Below are positions 35,576 to 43,773 of a stretch of DNA of 63,920 bases, piece by piece (the stretch's first letter is position 1; every line of letters starts with the position of its first letter). Under the pieces are notes generated by a model. That model was not told the origin of the DNA, did no database searches, and saw nothing but the letters and a program-made list of their open reading frames with translations. Source of the stretch: Chloroflexota bacterium. GTDB lineage: Bacteria > Chloroflexota > Anaerolineae > Aggregatilineales > Phototrophicaceae. The DNA is taken from positions 1 to 63,920 of the forward strand of contig WTGC01000009.1 in NCBI GenBank assembly GCA_011523705.1, given 5' to 3'. The position numbers and the translations under genes are program-made.

Positions 35576-36526
35576 TTACACGCTTCTGATTGATGTCCGT
35601 ATAAAGTGCTCCACTTCGGCGCGGGATTTGGCGCCGGCCATGGGACCCTTTTCGCTGACAGCGAGCGCGCCACAGGCGTTGGCTAGCTGGGCGGCTGCGC
35701 GCAAGGATTTGCCGCCCAGAATGCCCGATATGAAGCCGGCGTCAAAGCAATCACCGGCGCCGGTGGGGTCGATTTCGTCCACATCATAACCGGAGATATC
35801 CAAGCGCCCGTCTTCGGTGTAGACGCTGCAGCCGGCGGCGCCACGGGTGACGACGATTTTGCGGTCGGGACGCGCTCGCAGTAAATCCTCGATCGCCTCG
35901 TCCGCGCTGCCAGCGGCCGTGAGCAGCAGCAGTTCTTCTTGCGTGGGCAAAAAGGTATCGGCGGCGTCGATGAAGGGGGCGAAGACGATTCGCGCTTCTT
36001 CCACCGGCAGCAACTCAGGCCGCAGGTTGGGATCGAAACTGATGAGCGCGCCGGCTTCCAGCGCCAGCGCCAGCGCTTCTTGGCAGACGGTCAAAACCGC
36101 TTCGCTCATCGAAAGCGCCGAGCCCATGATGTGAAAACAGCGCAGCCCGGCGAAATGCGCTGGCTTTAGCATGTCGCTCTTGATGTGACCGCCAGCGCCC
36201 AGGCTGAAGACGAAGTCCCGTGAACCATCGCGGTTGTAGGCAACGAAGGCGACGCCGGTCGCCTGGTCGGGCAATCGACGAATTCCATCCGTGACGACGC
36301 CGTCCGCCGCAAGCTGATGCAGCAGGCAGTCGCCAAAGGCGTCCACGCCGACTGAGCCGATAGCGGCGCTCTCCATGCCGAGCCGAGCCGCCTGCACCGC
36401 GAAGATGAAGGGCGCGCCGCTAGGGTAGGGCCCGACGAAGGGACCGGGCTGGTCCAGCGGCTGGTTGATGTCGGCGCGCATGATTTCGACCAGCGCTTCG
36501 CCGATGGTGAGGATGTCGAGGGGCAT
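35576..36526 (-). CDS. PfkB-family sugar kinase
   Basis: A 316-residue ribokinase-type kinase. The N-terminal ILTIGEALVEIM and GGxxFN-like region (SGAPFIFAVQAARLG) bind the sugar; the C-terminal signature DPTGAGDCFDAGF holds the catalytic Asp and the anion hole. SFDPNLRPELL is typical of 2-keto-3-deoxygluconate, fructo- and tagatose-kinases, and the overall form is nearest to the KDG/fructokinase branch. It phosphorylates an imported or processed ketose with ATP in the cytoplasm. The next gene downstream on the minus strand is the coiled-coil protein; the upstream SH3b gene ends only 11 bp away, so they may share a transcript. Confidence 0.87.
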   Translation of the reverse strand: MPLDILTIGEALVEIMRADINQPLDQPGPFVGPYPSGAPFIFAVQAARLGMESAAIGSVGVDAFGDCLLHQLAADGVVTDGIRRLPDQATGVAFVAYNRDGSRDFVFSLGAGGHIKSDMLKPAHFAGLRCFHIMGSALSMSEAVLTVCQEALALALEAGALISFDPNLRPELLPVEEARIVFAPFIDAADTFLPTQEELLLLTAAGSADEAIEDLLRARPDRKIVVTRGAAGCSVYTEDGRLDISGYDVDEIDPTGAGDCFDAGFISGILGGKSLRAAAQLANACGALAVSEKGPMAGAKSRAEVEHFIRTSIRSV

Positions 36527-36536
36527 GGGACAGACT

Positions 36537-37721
36537 TTAACTCATCGTCGCAAGCAGATGGAAGGCGCGCTCGCGCTCAGCTTGCGCCAGCTCAAAAATG
36601 TTTGTGATGCCTTCGTTGAACAACTGTTCGGCCCTCGCTGTGACATATTTGCTGCTGTATCCCGCGGGTCTGGCGCTGTCTATCATGTACACGCCAACCA
36701 GATCGCAAATGGTCTCTTCGATGCGCTGTTCAATGTGCGTTCCATATCGGGTCAAGCCGGCGATGTTTCTTTGCACGTGGCAGGCCTCGTGGGTAAGGGT
36801 GTAAGATCGGGCAGGTTGGTTGCCAGCGATACTCCTAGGATGAAGGACGATCAAATTTCCCAGCGCGAAGGAGATGATCGATTCCCGACCTGTGTTGTCC
36901 CCCCAAGTTCGCTCTCGAACCTTTAGCGGACCCTTGACGAGATAGGCATGCCACTCCGGCGCGTGGCGCTTAAGATAATCAAGAATTTGTTTCACTTGGC
37001 CAAGGAACCAGGTCGACCCCTCTATGATCAGGCCGTCGACATTCGCTTGTACCGCCGGAATAACACACTGGCCGCCGTGATCGGCATATACGCGTTCTCC
37101 CAGTACCCAGTCCGATTCAATCGTACAATTCCAGCCATGCGCGCAGCAACTGTCTGCGGACCCTTGCTGCGTACTTGGGGACCCCGCGCATTGATTGTTC
37201 TGAAAGGCGACATAACCGTGTATCCAGTCCTGGTTGTTATTGCACTGCCAGCCAGTAAAGCAGCAATTGTCAATTTGACCGGCCGCGTTGCTCGCTGCCT
37301 GGGTGGAAGTTCCCGATTGCGATGCGGTAGAAGCGGGACAATGATTGTTCTGATAAGCCCAATAGCCTTCTATCCACTCTTGATCGCTGCTGCACTGGCG
37401 ATCAACGAAACAGCAATTGTCAATTGGAGCTGATGTTCCTGTCTGGGAAGGTGGCTGGCTGCCATTTTCAACGCGGCTGTAATTGACCCATTTTGCCAGC
37501 CAGACTTCGCTTCCATATCCAGCGATCTTCAGCCAGCGGCCAGAATCGCCCACGACCTGGAGTATGGCACCCGACCGGACTGTCCCGGCGATATCGGCAT
37601 AGAGGCTGGGCGCGGCTCTCAAGTTGAGGCCTCGATTGGCGCGGATCGAGTACTCCTGCGCCGCTGCCAAAGTGCACAGCAGAAGCATGGCTGTAAACGC
37701 GGCAATGAATCGAGCTTTCAT
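36537..37721 (-). CDS. Secreted SH3b protein with cysteine repeats and a HExxH metallopeptidase-like domain
   Basis: A 394-residue secreted protein. Residues 1-21 are a Sec signal; 24-80 an SH3b domain (RGLNLRAAPSLYADIAGTV). Three cysteine-rich repeats follow at 101-128, 151-178 and 190-219, with the pattern CCF-x(4)-C-x(5)-W-x(2)-GY-x-A-x-QNN-x-C; the third is degenerate. The C-terminal domain has LTHEACHVQRN (HExxH at 311-315) and EETICD (335-340), whose Glu could be the third zinc ligand as in gluzincins. This suggests a secreted zinc peptidase brought to the envelope by SH3b. The catalytic call is by motif only. A good AGGAG-type site precedes the ATG. Confidence 0.75.
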   Translation of the reverse strand: MKARFIAAFTAMLLLCTLAAAQEYSIRANRGLNLRAAPSLYADIAGTVRSGAILQVVGDSGRWLKIAGYGSEVWLAKWVNYSRVENGSQPPSQTGTSAPIDNCCFVDRQCSSDQEWIEGYWAYQNNHCPASTASQSGTSTQAASNAAGQIDNCCFTGWQCNNNQDWIHGYVAFQNNQCAGSPSTQQGSADSCCAHGWNCTIESDWVLGERVYADHGGQCVIPAVQANVDGLIIEGSTWFLGQVKQILDYLKRHAPEWHAYLVKGPLKVRERTWGDNTGRESIISFALGNLIVLHPRSIAGNQPARSYTLTHEACHVQRNIAGLTRYGTHIEQRIEETICDLVGVYMIDSARPAGYSSKYVTARAEQLFNEGITNIFELAQAERERAFHLLATMS

Positions 37722-37781
37722 TTACATGCTCCTTTCCGGGATTTTCTTCCTGCGGCAACTTTGGATAACCAGCTTCCCACC

Positions 37782-38561
37782 TTAATCCTCGAAGGGAATC
37801 TCAGGCACGCCGCCGGCGAAAGGCGCGTCGGGCCGTTCGTAGTCGCCCATCAGCGCGCGGCGCAGCGGCGGCATCTCGGCCAGCACAGCGGGGTCGGTAT
37901 GGAAGCGGTCGGCGCGGCGGAACCAGGGCGGGCTATAGATGTAGTGCATGTTATAGCGGTCGAAGTCTTCATCGTTGGGCATGGGCGAGTGCCAGACGCC
38001 ATTGTGAAAGAGCAGCATCGTTCCGGGCTCGCAGAGCACGTTATGCTGGATCGGCGAGACCGTGACTTCTCGGCGCTTTTCCGCCGGCAGCGGGTAAGGG
38101 CTGCGGTGGCTGCCGGGGATGAGCATCATATTGCCCATGTACTCACGGGATTGATCAGTCAGGTTGAAGCTGGCGCGCAGCTGCAGCAGGGGCACGGGAT
38201 AGCCGACTTTCTCGAATCCATAGGCGCCCGATCCGTCCTGATGCCAGCCGACAATGCTGCCATTCGCCGCCAAGCGCGCGCACCAGCCGGATTGCATGAC
38301 GAACTTGTCGCCGTAGAGCCCGCGCACCTTGGGAATCACGGCCGGATGCTCGATCAGGCGGGCGAGGGCCGGTTCGCTTTCGTAGGCATTGCCCAGCGGG
38401 CTGAAGACTTCGGTGGTGTTCTCATGGATGCGAATGGAAGCGGCGAGGGCGTCGTCGATTTCGGTCTGCGTCAAGACGTCTTCGATGATGAGGTAGCCGT
38501 AACATTCGAACATGAAGCGTTCGTCTTCGGTCATAGGTCCGGGTTGGGCGAGCGGGATCAT
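37782..38561 (-). CDS. Phytanoyl-CoA dioxygenase (PhyH) family protein
   Basis: A 259-residue PhyH oxygenase and the sixth in the window. His107 and Asp109 in GWHQDGS are iron ligands; the distal His is in FHNGVWHSPMPN, and an Arg follows in DFDRYNMHY. GNMMLIPGSHRS is the family segment. It lies alone on the minus strand, 60 bp upstream of the SH3b gene and 350 bp from importer 4. GGAGAC precedes the ATG. Soluble; substrate unknown. Confidence 0.85.
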   Translation of the reverse strand: MIPLAQPGPMTEDERFMFECYGYLIIEDVLTQTEIDDALAASIRIHENTTEVFSPLGNAYESEPALARLIEHPAVIPKVRGLYGDKFVMQSGWCARLAANGSIVGWHQDGSGAYGFEKVGYPVPLLQLRASFNLTDQSREYMGNMMLIPGSHRSPYPLPAEKRREVTVSPIQHNVLCEPGTMLLFHNGVWHSPMPNDEDFDRYNMHYIYSPPWFRRADRFHTDPAVLAEMPPLRRALMGDYERPDAPFAGGVPEIPFED

Positions 38562-38912
38562 GGGCGGGTCTCCTTTACCGGGCGCTGATTTGGCGTGATT
38601 TTACCACCGAATTCGCCGAGCGTGCTCAAACCAGGGAGACCAGCCAGTGCAATCGCTTCAAAATCATTTCGCGCCTATCGCCACAGAATAAAGGAAAATG
38701 TAGGGGCGACACTGTGTGTCGCCCACGAAGATAGCCTAAATTTTGCGGGCGATTCACAGAATCGCCCCTACAGATCTCGCAAGTTGTGCGGAAAACAGTT
38801 GATTTCAGCGCCATTTAAATTTGAAGCAGTTGCCCTGGAGACCGGCGGCCTGCGCGTGACTTGACCGGGGCGATGCGGTCTAGGCTGTGGTGACGGGCGC
38901 GAAGCCTGAATC
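38562..38912. other. Intergenic region of 351 bp
   Basis: No gene is supported here. It holds the family B palindromic repeat (38700-38772). The part next to 38561 should contain the promoter of the PhyH gene, and the part next to 38913 the end of the importer 4 operon. I see no clear terminator or promoter boxes. Confidence 0.6.
38700..38772 (+). repeat. Palindromic repeat, family B
   Basis: Begins GTAGGGGCGAC and ends TCGCCCCTACA. Two short hairpins, GGGCGAC/GTCGCCC and GGGCGAT/ATCGCCC, are separated by about 24 bases, and the outer ends are also complementary. The same plan recurs at 60063-60134 and, degenerate, at 43569 and 51737. Confidence 0.8.
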
Positions 38913-39785
38913 TCAGCCCTTCAACGAACCCGACAATAGCCCGCTGATGATGAAGCGCTGAAAGATCAGGGCGAAGCCGATCGGGGGGATGACCGAGACA
39001 ACGCCGGCGGTGATGATGCTGACGAAGCTGACATCGACATCGGTGGCGAAGAGCGAAACGACGACCGTGCTGGTATAGGACGCGGGCGTCTCGGAGAGCA
39101 GCAAGGCGAAGAGAAACTCGCCCCAGGTGAGCAGGAAGGCGAGGATGCCGGCCGAGGTCAAGCCGGGCAGGGATAGCGGCAGGATGATCTTATGCACAAC
39201 TTGCAGGCGGCTGCAGCCATCGATGCGCCCGGCGTCCTCAAGCTCGATGGGAATGGTCTTGAAGTAAGATTGCAGCAGCCAAATGACGTAGGGCAGGATG
39301 AAAGACAGATTGATGAATACGAGCGTGACGATCTTGTCGCTCATGCCAATGCGCTTGGCGACCAGCACAATCGGAATCGCCAGCGAGAGAGCGGGAATCA
39401 GACGGCTGGCGAGGATGCCGAAAAGCAGCACGCTGCGTCCGCGGAAGGTCAGGCGCGCCAGCGGATAAGCGGCGTAAGCGCCTACGAGAACGGCGATGCC
39501 GGCGACGCTGCCGGCGACGAAGAAGCTATTGGCGAAGGAACGCAGGAAGATGCGCGATTGATATGGCACGCCTGATGCTTCGCCTAATACGGCGCCCTCA
39601 AAAATCTCGCGGTAGCTATCGAGCACGATGGGGTTGGGCAGCCATTGCGGCGGCCGGTTTAGCAGTTGGCGTTCGTATTGGAAGCTGGAACTGACGAGCC
39701 AGAGGAAGGGACCAACTGTGCCGGCCAAGACGATGGCGGCGCCGAGATAGATGACAATCAGGCGGATGCGGGCGCGCGCTTTCAT
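38913..39785 (-). CDS. CUT1 ABC importer, permease (MalG type, importer 4)
   Basis: A 290-residue permease. The frame is open far upstream, through the neighbouring permease, but the true start is the ATG at 39785, which overlaps the upstream stop as TAATG. The first hydrophobic segment follows (RIRLIVIYLGAAIVLAG). The EAA loop is EDAGRIDGCSRLQVVHKIILP with the normal spacing. The C-terminus RFIISGLLSGSLKG matches MalG-type subunits. Last gene of the importer 4 operon. Confidence 0.9.
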   Translation of the reverse strand: MKARARIRLIVIYLGAAIVLAGTVGPFLWLVSSSFQYERQLLNRPPQWLPNPIVLDSYREIFEGAVLGEASGVPYQSRIFLRSFANSFFVAGSVAGIAVLVGAYAAYPLARLTFRGRSVLLFGILASRLIPALSLAIPIVLVAKRIGMSDKIVTLVFINLSFILPYVIWLLQSYFKTIPIELEDAGRIDGCSRLQVVHKIILPLSLPGLTSAGILAFLLTWGEFLFALLLSETPASYTSTVVVSLFATDVDVSFVSIITAGVVSVIPPIGFALIFQRFIISGLLSGSLKG

Positions 39786-40705
39786 TATCGCTCGGTACCT
39801 TTGTCCAGAACGGCGTAAAACAAGATGGCGAGCGCCAGCGTGATCGCGCCCAGCAGCATCGCAATTGAGCTGCCCGCGCCAAAATCCAGCTTGCGGAAGG
39901 TCTCGGTATAGATTTGCCAACCGAGCACGTTGGTGGCATCGGCCGGGCCGCCGGCGGTGAGCACAAAGATGATGTCGAAGACTTTCAGGGCGAAGATCAT
40001 CTCGAAGATGATGACGATGGACAGCATGGGGCGAAGCAGGGGCAAGGTAATGTAGCGGAAGCGCCCCCAGATGTTGGCGCCGTCCACGATGGCCGATTCG
40101 TAGATATCGCCCGGGATGGTCTGCAAGCCCGAGAGCAAGAGCAGCGTGGCCAGCGGAATATGAATCCAGGAATAGGCGATGACGAGCCAAATCATCACGC
40201 TGGGCATGCTGCCGAGCACATTCTGGTACTCGGTGATGATGCCCAGCTCGAAAAAGACGGCGTTGACCAGGCCGTATTGGGGATTGAGCAGCCACTTCCA
40301 AAGCAGGGCGTTGACGACCGAGGGAATCGCCCAGGGCACCAGCAATAGAGCGCGCAAGACGCCGCGCCCCGGAAACTTCTCATTGAGCAGCAGGGAAATT
40401 AGCAGCGAAAGCAGGACGATGAGCACGACGGCCAAGATGGCGAAAGTGAAGGTGGTGCGCAGCGGCTCCCAGAAGTCGCTGTCGGTGATCCAGTCGATGT
40501 AATTCTCCAAGCCGATGAATCGCTCGCGGCCCGGGCGCTTCAGGTTCCAGTTGTGCAAACTGAGGAAGACGGCGATGCAGAAGGGCGCCAGGATGGTGGC
40601 GGCGATGATCAAGACGGCGGGCGCGCTGAATAGAATCGCCAGCATGCCTTGGGACAGCTCTTTGCGTTGAGGAACGTTACGGGATTGCACGGGTACGGTA
40701 TTCAA
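39785..40705 (-). CDS. CUT1 ABC importer, permease (MalF type, importer 4)
   Basis: About 306 residues with six hydrophobic segments and EAA loop ESAIVDGANIWGRF. The start is uncertain. The frame continues into the palindromic repeat at 40703-40751, which would give a Gly/Arg-rich leader; I take TTG 40705, right behind the repeat's purine run, but GTG 40690 or ATG 40645 (MLAILFSAPAV) are possible. LTAGGPADATN is the usual MalF-type segment. It is coupled by TAATG to the next permease. Confidence 0.85.
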   Translation of the reverse strand: MNTVPVQSRNVPQRKELSQGMLAILFSAPAVLIIAATILAPFCIAVFLSLHNWNLKRPGRERFIGLENYIDWITDSDFWEPLRTTFTFAILAVVLIVLLSLLISLLLNEKFPGRGVLRALLLVPWAIPSVVNALLWKWLLNPQYGLVNAVFFELGIITEYQNVLGSMPSVMIWLVIAYSWIHIPLATLLLLSGLQTIPGDIYESAIVDGANIWGRFRYITLPLLRPMLSIVIIFEMIFALKVFDIIFVLTAGGPADATNVLGWQIYTETFRKLDFGAGSSIAMLLGAITLALAILFYAVLDKGTER

Positions 40706-40751
40706 CCCCCCTCTAAATCTCCCCCCATAGCGATGGGGGGAGACTTGCAAC
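40703..40751 (+). repeat. Palindromic repeat, family A, between binding protein and permease (importer 4)
   Basis: Reads AACCCCCCTCTAAATCTCCC, with a hairpin CCCCCC ... GGGGGG around ATAGCGAT, followed by AGACTTGCAAC. It matches the left hairpin of the repeat at 7616 almost base for base, and has the same place: between the gene for the binding protein and the first permease. Confidence 0.85.
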
Positions 40752-40826
40752 GAAAAGTGGCCGGATCGACCGCTACAGCGAGAACCATGACGATAGCGAT
40801 GCAGCCGCTACGAAGCCACCAAGGGG

Positions 40827-42113
40827 TTAGTAACCCCAATCTTCCTTCAGCTCGTTCCATTCTTCAGCCAGCTCATTGAGGACTTCGCCTTTGTCAGCAT
40901 CGCCGAGAATGGCGGCCTGCAGCGGCCCCCAACTGCCAATCTCCCAATCGGAGAAGAAGGGCACGAAACGGTACGGGCGCGAGATGGCGTATTCCGACTG
41001 TTCGCTGAGCAGGTCGGGGTCAATCCAGCCGGAGATCGAGTTGCGCACCTCTTCATCTTCGTAGAGCGGCGCCGGCGAGAAGCCCAGGCCGAACTCCAGC
41101 GCCCAGCGCTTGGGCACATAGTAGACGCCGGTGGCATCCTTGCCGCCGAGGAATTGGACTAGCTGCCAAGCGGCGTCCTTGTCCTCGGCATTGTTGGTTA
41201 TGGCGTAAAGACGGACGTAGCCCCAGGTGCCGCTGCGGACCTCATCAGTGCCCGGGATCAGCGCATTCTTGATGCTGCCAGCGGCATTCGATTGTTCCGG
41301 ATCGTTCATCGCCTTGAGCGTGTAGTCGGTGGTGGTCATGAAGCTCGTCGTGCCGGCCGCCATTAGCAGGGTGCCGTCATCATCGGTCAGCGAAGCCGGG
41401 TCGATGAGGCCGGCGTCCAGCCCTTCGGTCAGCCAATCGAGCGCCTGCCAGGCCGCGCTTCCCTCCAGATGGAAGAGTGGGTTGAAGTCGTCATCAAAGA
41501 GCTTGCCGCCACGCGAGGCGGTCAGCGTCTCCCATTCGCGCAGCAGGTAGTTCTCGCCGCTGCGCAGCTGCATGAGGATGGGATATTCGACCACGCCGGC
41601 GTCTTTGATCATCTGGGCTTGTTCCAGCATATCGTCCCAGGTTTCCGGCGGCGCGTCGACGTCGGCCGCTTCCAGGTGCGCCGCGTTGTAAGCCATCGTC
41701 TGGACGCCAGAATAATAGGGCAAGCCATAGACTTCGCCATCGTAGGACATCTGCTCGATGATGCCCGCGGGTAGATCGGCCAGCAATTCGTCGGCGCCGG
41801 GCAGGCCCGTTATCGGCAGGATCCAGCCGGCGGAAGCCCATTCCGCCAAATAGCTGTCGCGGACGTAGGCGACATCGAATTCGGTGCCGGCGACGAAGCT
41901 GGCGACCATCTTGTCGTGATATTCATTACTGGGGAAGGGCAGGAAGACGGCGTCATGGCCGCTCTGATCGGTGAAACGTCCCAGATTTTCGGTGACGACA
42001 TCGACTTCATAGGGCCAGCCGGTCAGCTTGAGACCATCGTCCTGCGCGAAAACGCCGCCGACCAGCAAGGTCATGATCGAGAGCAAAAGGAAGAGTGTCT
42101 TGGAACGGTGCAT
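40827..42113 (-). CDS. CUT1 ABC importer, sugar-binding protein (importer 4)
   Basis: A 428-residue family-1 solute-binding protein with a Sec signal peptide (KTLFLLLSIMTLLVGG, cut near VFAQDDG) and no lipobox. GAGGTGAAG precedes ATG 42113; an extension of 17 codons upstream is rejected. Family segments include TEFDVAYVRDSYLAEWA, GEVYGLPYYSGVQTMAYN and TSFMTTTDYTLKAM. It is divergent from the response-regulator-like gene at 42369; the 255 bp between should hold both promoters, and the regulator might control the importer (inference). Confidence 0.87.
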   Translation of the reverse strand: MHRSKTLFLLLSIMTLLVGGVFAQDDGLKLTGWPYEVDVVTENLGRFTDQSGHDAVFLPFPSNEYHDKMVASFVAGTEFDVAYVRDSYLAEWASAGWILPITGLPGADELLADLPAGIIEQMSYDGEVYGLPYYSGVQTMAYNAAHLEAADVDAPPETWDDMLEQAQMIKDAGVVEYPILMQLRSGENYLLREWETLTASRGGKLFDDDFNPLFHLEGSAAWQALDWLTEGLDAGLIDPASLTDDDGTLLMAAGTTSFMTTTDYTLKAMNDPEQSNAAGSIKNALIPGTDEVRSGTWGYVRLYAITNNAEDKDAAWQLVQFLGGKDATGVYYVPKRWALEFGLGFSPAPLYEDEEVRNSISGWIDPDLLSEQSEYAISRPYRFVPFFSDWEIGSWGPLQAAILGDADKGEVLNELAEEWNELKEDWGY

Positions 42114-42368
42114 TTCTTCACCTCGTTTCTTACAAGAGAGCATGCGGAATTGTGTCTGGATCATTTTCTTATCAGCGCCTCCATTTCCAGTCTAAGTGAG
42201 ATTTGGGTGGAATGATATTGGCGGCGGGTGAGCGCACGCGCCAGAACCGCGGGCGCTTGTTGTATGGCAAGAGCGTAGTCTGCTATAGTCTTTTCCACCT
42301 GCATAAACCTTAGCGGGCCAAGACTGGCATCGGACTGCCATATTCCTGCCAAATTCGGCGGCAAGGCG

Positions 42369-43550
42369 ATGACGACATACAGCGCTGACTTTGAAGAGCA
42401 TATCCGCGATCTGCTGAGCAACCTCTACGATTATCTGAAGTTGGTCGATAATCCGGTCGCGGAAAAGCTGGCGCAAGAAGCCAGCGGGAATCAACGCATG
42501 CGCGCCATCCAAACGAAGGCGCTGGACGCGATCGAAGACATGCGGAGGCGAGACGAGCGGGATCCGACTGCGCGCGGCAATCGCCTTTACAACATCCTGC
42601 AATTGCGCTATGTGGAAGAGCGGAGCACGCTCGAAGCGCTCCGCCGCTTGGCGCTCAGCGAACGTCAATATTACCGCGAGCATCAACGAGCGATTCAGAC
42701 TATCAGCCGGATCATTTGGGACGAGTATTTTTCCGGAGTGGAAGAATCGGGCGCGCAGGCGCACTCACTGGCTGATGAGCTGGATTATCTCGAAGACGAC
42801 AGCCACCAGGTTATGCATCCGCGACAGGAGCTGGTGGCGGCGGTCTTGGCGACGCAGGTTGTGGCTGAGCAGCGCGGGATAAGAGTTGAAGTCGGGGAAT
42901 CGCCGGCGGCGCTTAACCTAAACGCGTCGCAGCCGGTCTTCCGGCAGCTGCTAATCTATCTGCTCAATGAAGTGATCGGCGCGACCAGCCCGGGCGGGCG
43001 GATCAATATCGCCTTTGAGCCGGCCGCGGACGAGCCGGTCTTGTCGATTTCGCCGAAGGCGCTGCGCGTGGACGGCGCTCGATTCTGCGCCCGGCTGAGA
43101 GAAGACAGCACGGCAAGCGAGCTGATGCGCCACTTGAAGGCGGAAATGAATTGGAAGGATGAGCCCGCGCAAATCATGGTGGCATTCAAGCGAGAAATTC
43201 ACAATATTCTGATTGTCGATGACAATCCGGATACCGTAAGCCTGTTCAAGCGCTATTTGGTCAATCAGCCCTACCGTCTGATATCGGCGGCGGGCGAGGG
43301 CGAGGCCCGGGCGATCGCGCGAGGGCAGCCGCTGATGTGCGTCATCCTGGATGTGATGCTGCCGGGGAAAGACGGCTGGCAGATCTTGCAGAGTTATAAA
43401 GGTCATCCGGCGACGGCGGACATACCGATCTTGATCTGCTCGGTATTGGAGATGGAGGACCTGGCGAATTCTCTGGGCGCGGATGGATATCTCAAGAAGC
43501 CACCGGCTCGCGCCGAGCTCTTGTCAATGCTGAGCCGCTGGGCGGAGTGA
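42369..43550 (+). CDS. Response-regulator-like protein: helical N-domain, degenerate HATPase, receiver
   Basis: A 393-residue protein with unusual order. Residues 1-120 are helical; RLYNILQLRYVEERSTLEAL and RLALSERQYYREHQRAI look like a sigma-region-4-type helix-turn-helix. Residues about 150-270 resemble a histidine-kinase ATPase domain (FRQLLIYLLNEVIGATSPGG, compare QVLLNLLSNAIKFT), but the N-box and G-boxes are degraded. Residues 277-393 are a complete receiver: DD 284-285, phospho-acceptor Asp328 in VILDVMLPGKDG, and Lys376. It probably acts as a DNA-binding regulator, phosphorylated by a separate kinase. It is divergent from importer 4. Confidence 0.75.
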   Translation: MTTYSADFEEHIRDLLSNLYDYLKLVDNPVAEKLAQEASGNQRMRAIQTKALDAIEDMRRRDERDPTARGNRLYNILQLRYVEERSTLEALRRLALSERQYYREHQRAIQTISRIIWDEYFSGVEESGAQAHSLADELDYLEDDSHQVMHPRQELVAAVLATQVVAEQRGIRVEVGESPAALNLNASQPVFRQLLIYLLNEVIGATSPGGRINIAFEPAADEPVLSISPKALRVDGARFCARLREDSTASELMRHLKAEMNWKDEPAQIMVAFKREIHNILIVDDNPDTVSLFKRYLVNQPYRLISAAGEGEARAIARGQPLMCVILDVMLPGKDGWQILQSYKGHPATADIPILICSVLEMEDLANSLGADGYLKKPPARAELLSMLSRWAE

Positions 43551-43568
43551 GTTAACATTATTTGTACT

Positions 43569-43611
43569 TGTAGGGATTTGGCTGCGGGAGACTCGCCCAG
43601 TCGCCCCTACA
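43569..43611 (+). repeat. Palindromic repeat, family B (degenerate)
   Basis: TTGTAGGGATTTGG at one end and TCGCCCCTACAA at the other frame a shortened copy with GCGGGAGACTCGCC between. The outer ends pair as in the copies at 38700 and 60063. Located in the 190-bp gap between the regulator and oxidoreductase genes. Confidence 0.6.
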
Positions 43612-43773
43612 AATTGTCATTGTGGAGCGTCTATTATTGGTGTGGTATTAGCCGCAGCCTGCGAAGAACATCGTTTGGGCGCGCGATTTGGGCGCGTTCG
43701 TTGAATCGCGCATTGGCTGGATTACTGGGGTTTATCAAACGTGAAAGCAGGCTCACCGGGGAATGATAAAGGT

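Noticed and set aside
39786..40301. Long N-terminal extension of the permease at 38913
   Set aside because: It overlaps the neighbouring permease in another frame and is rich in Arg, His and Pro; the TAATG overlap at 39785 gives the normal start.
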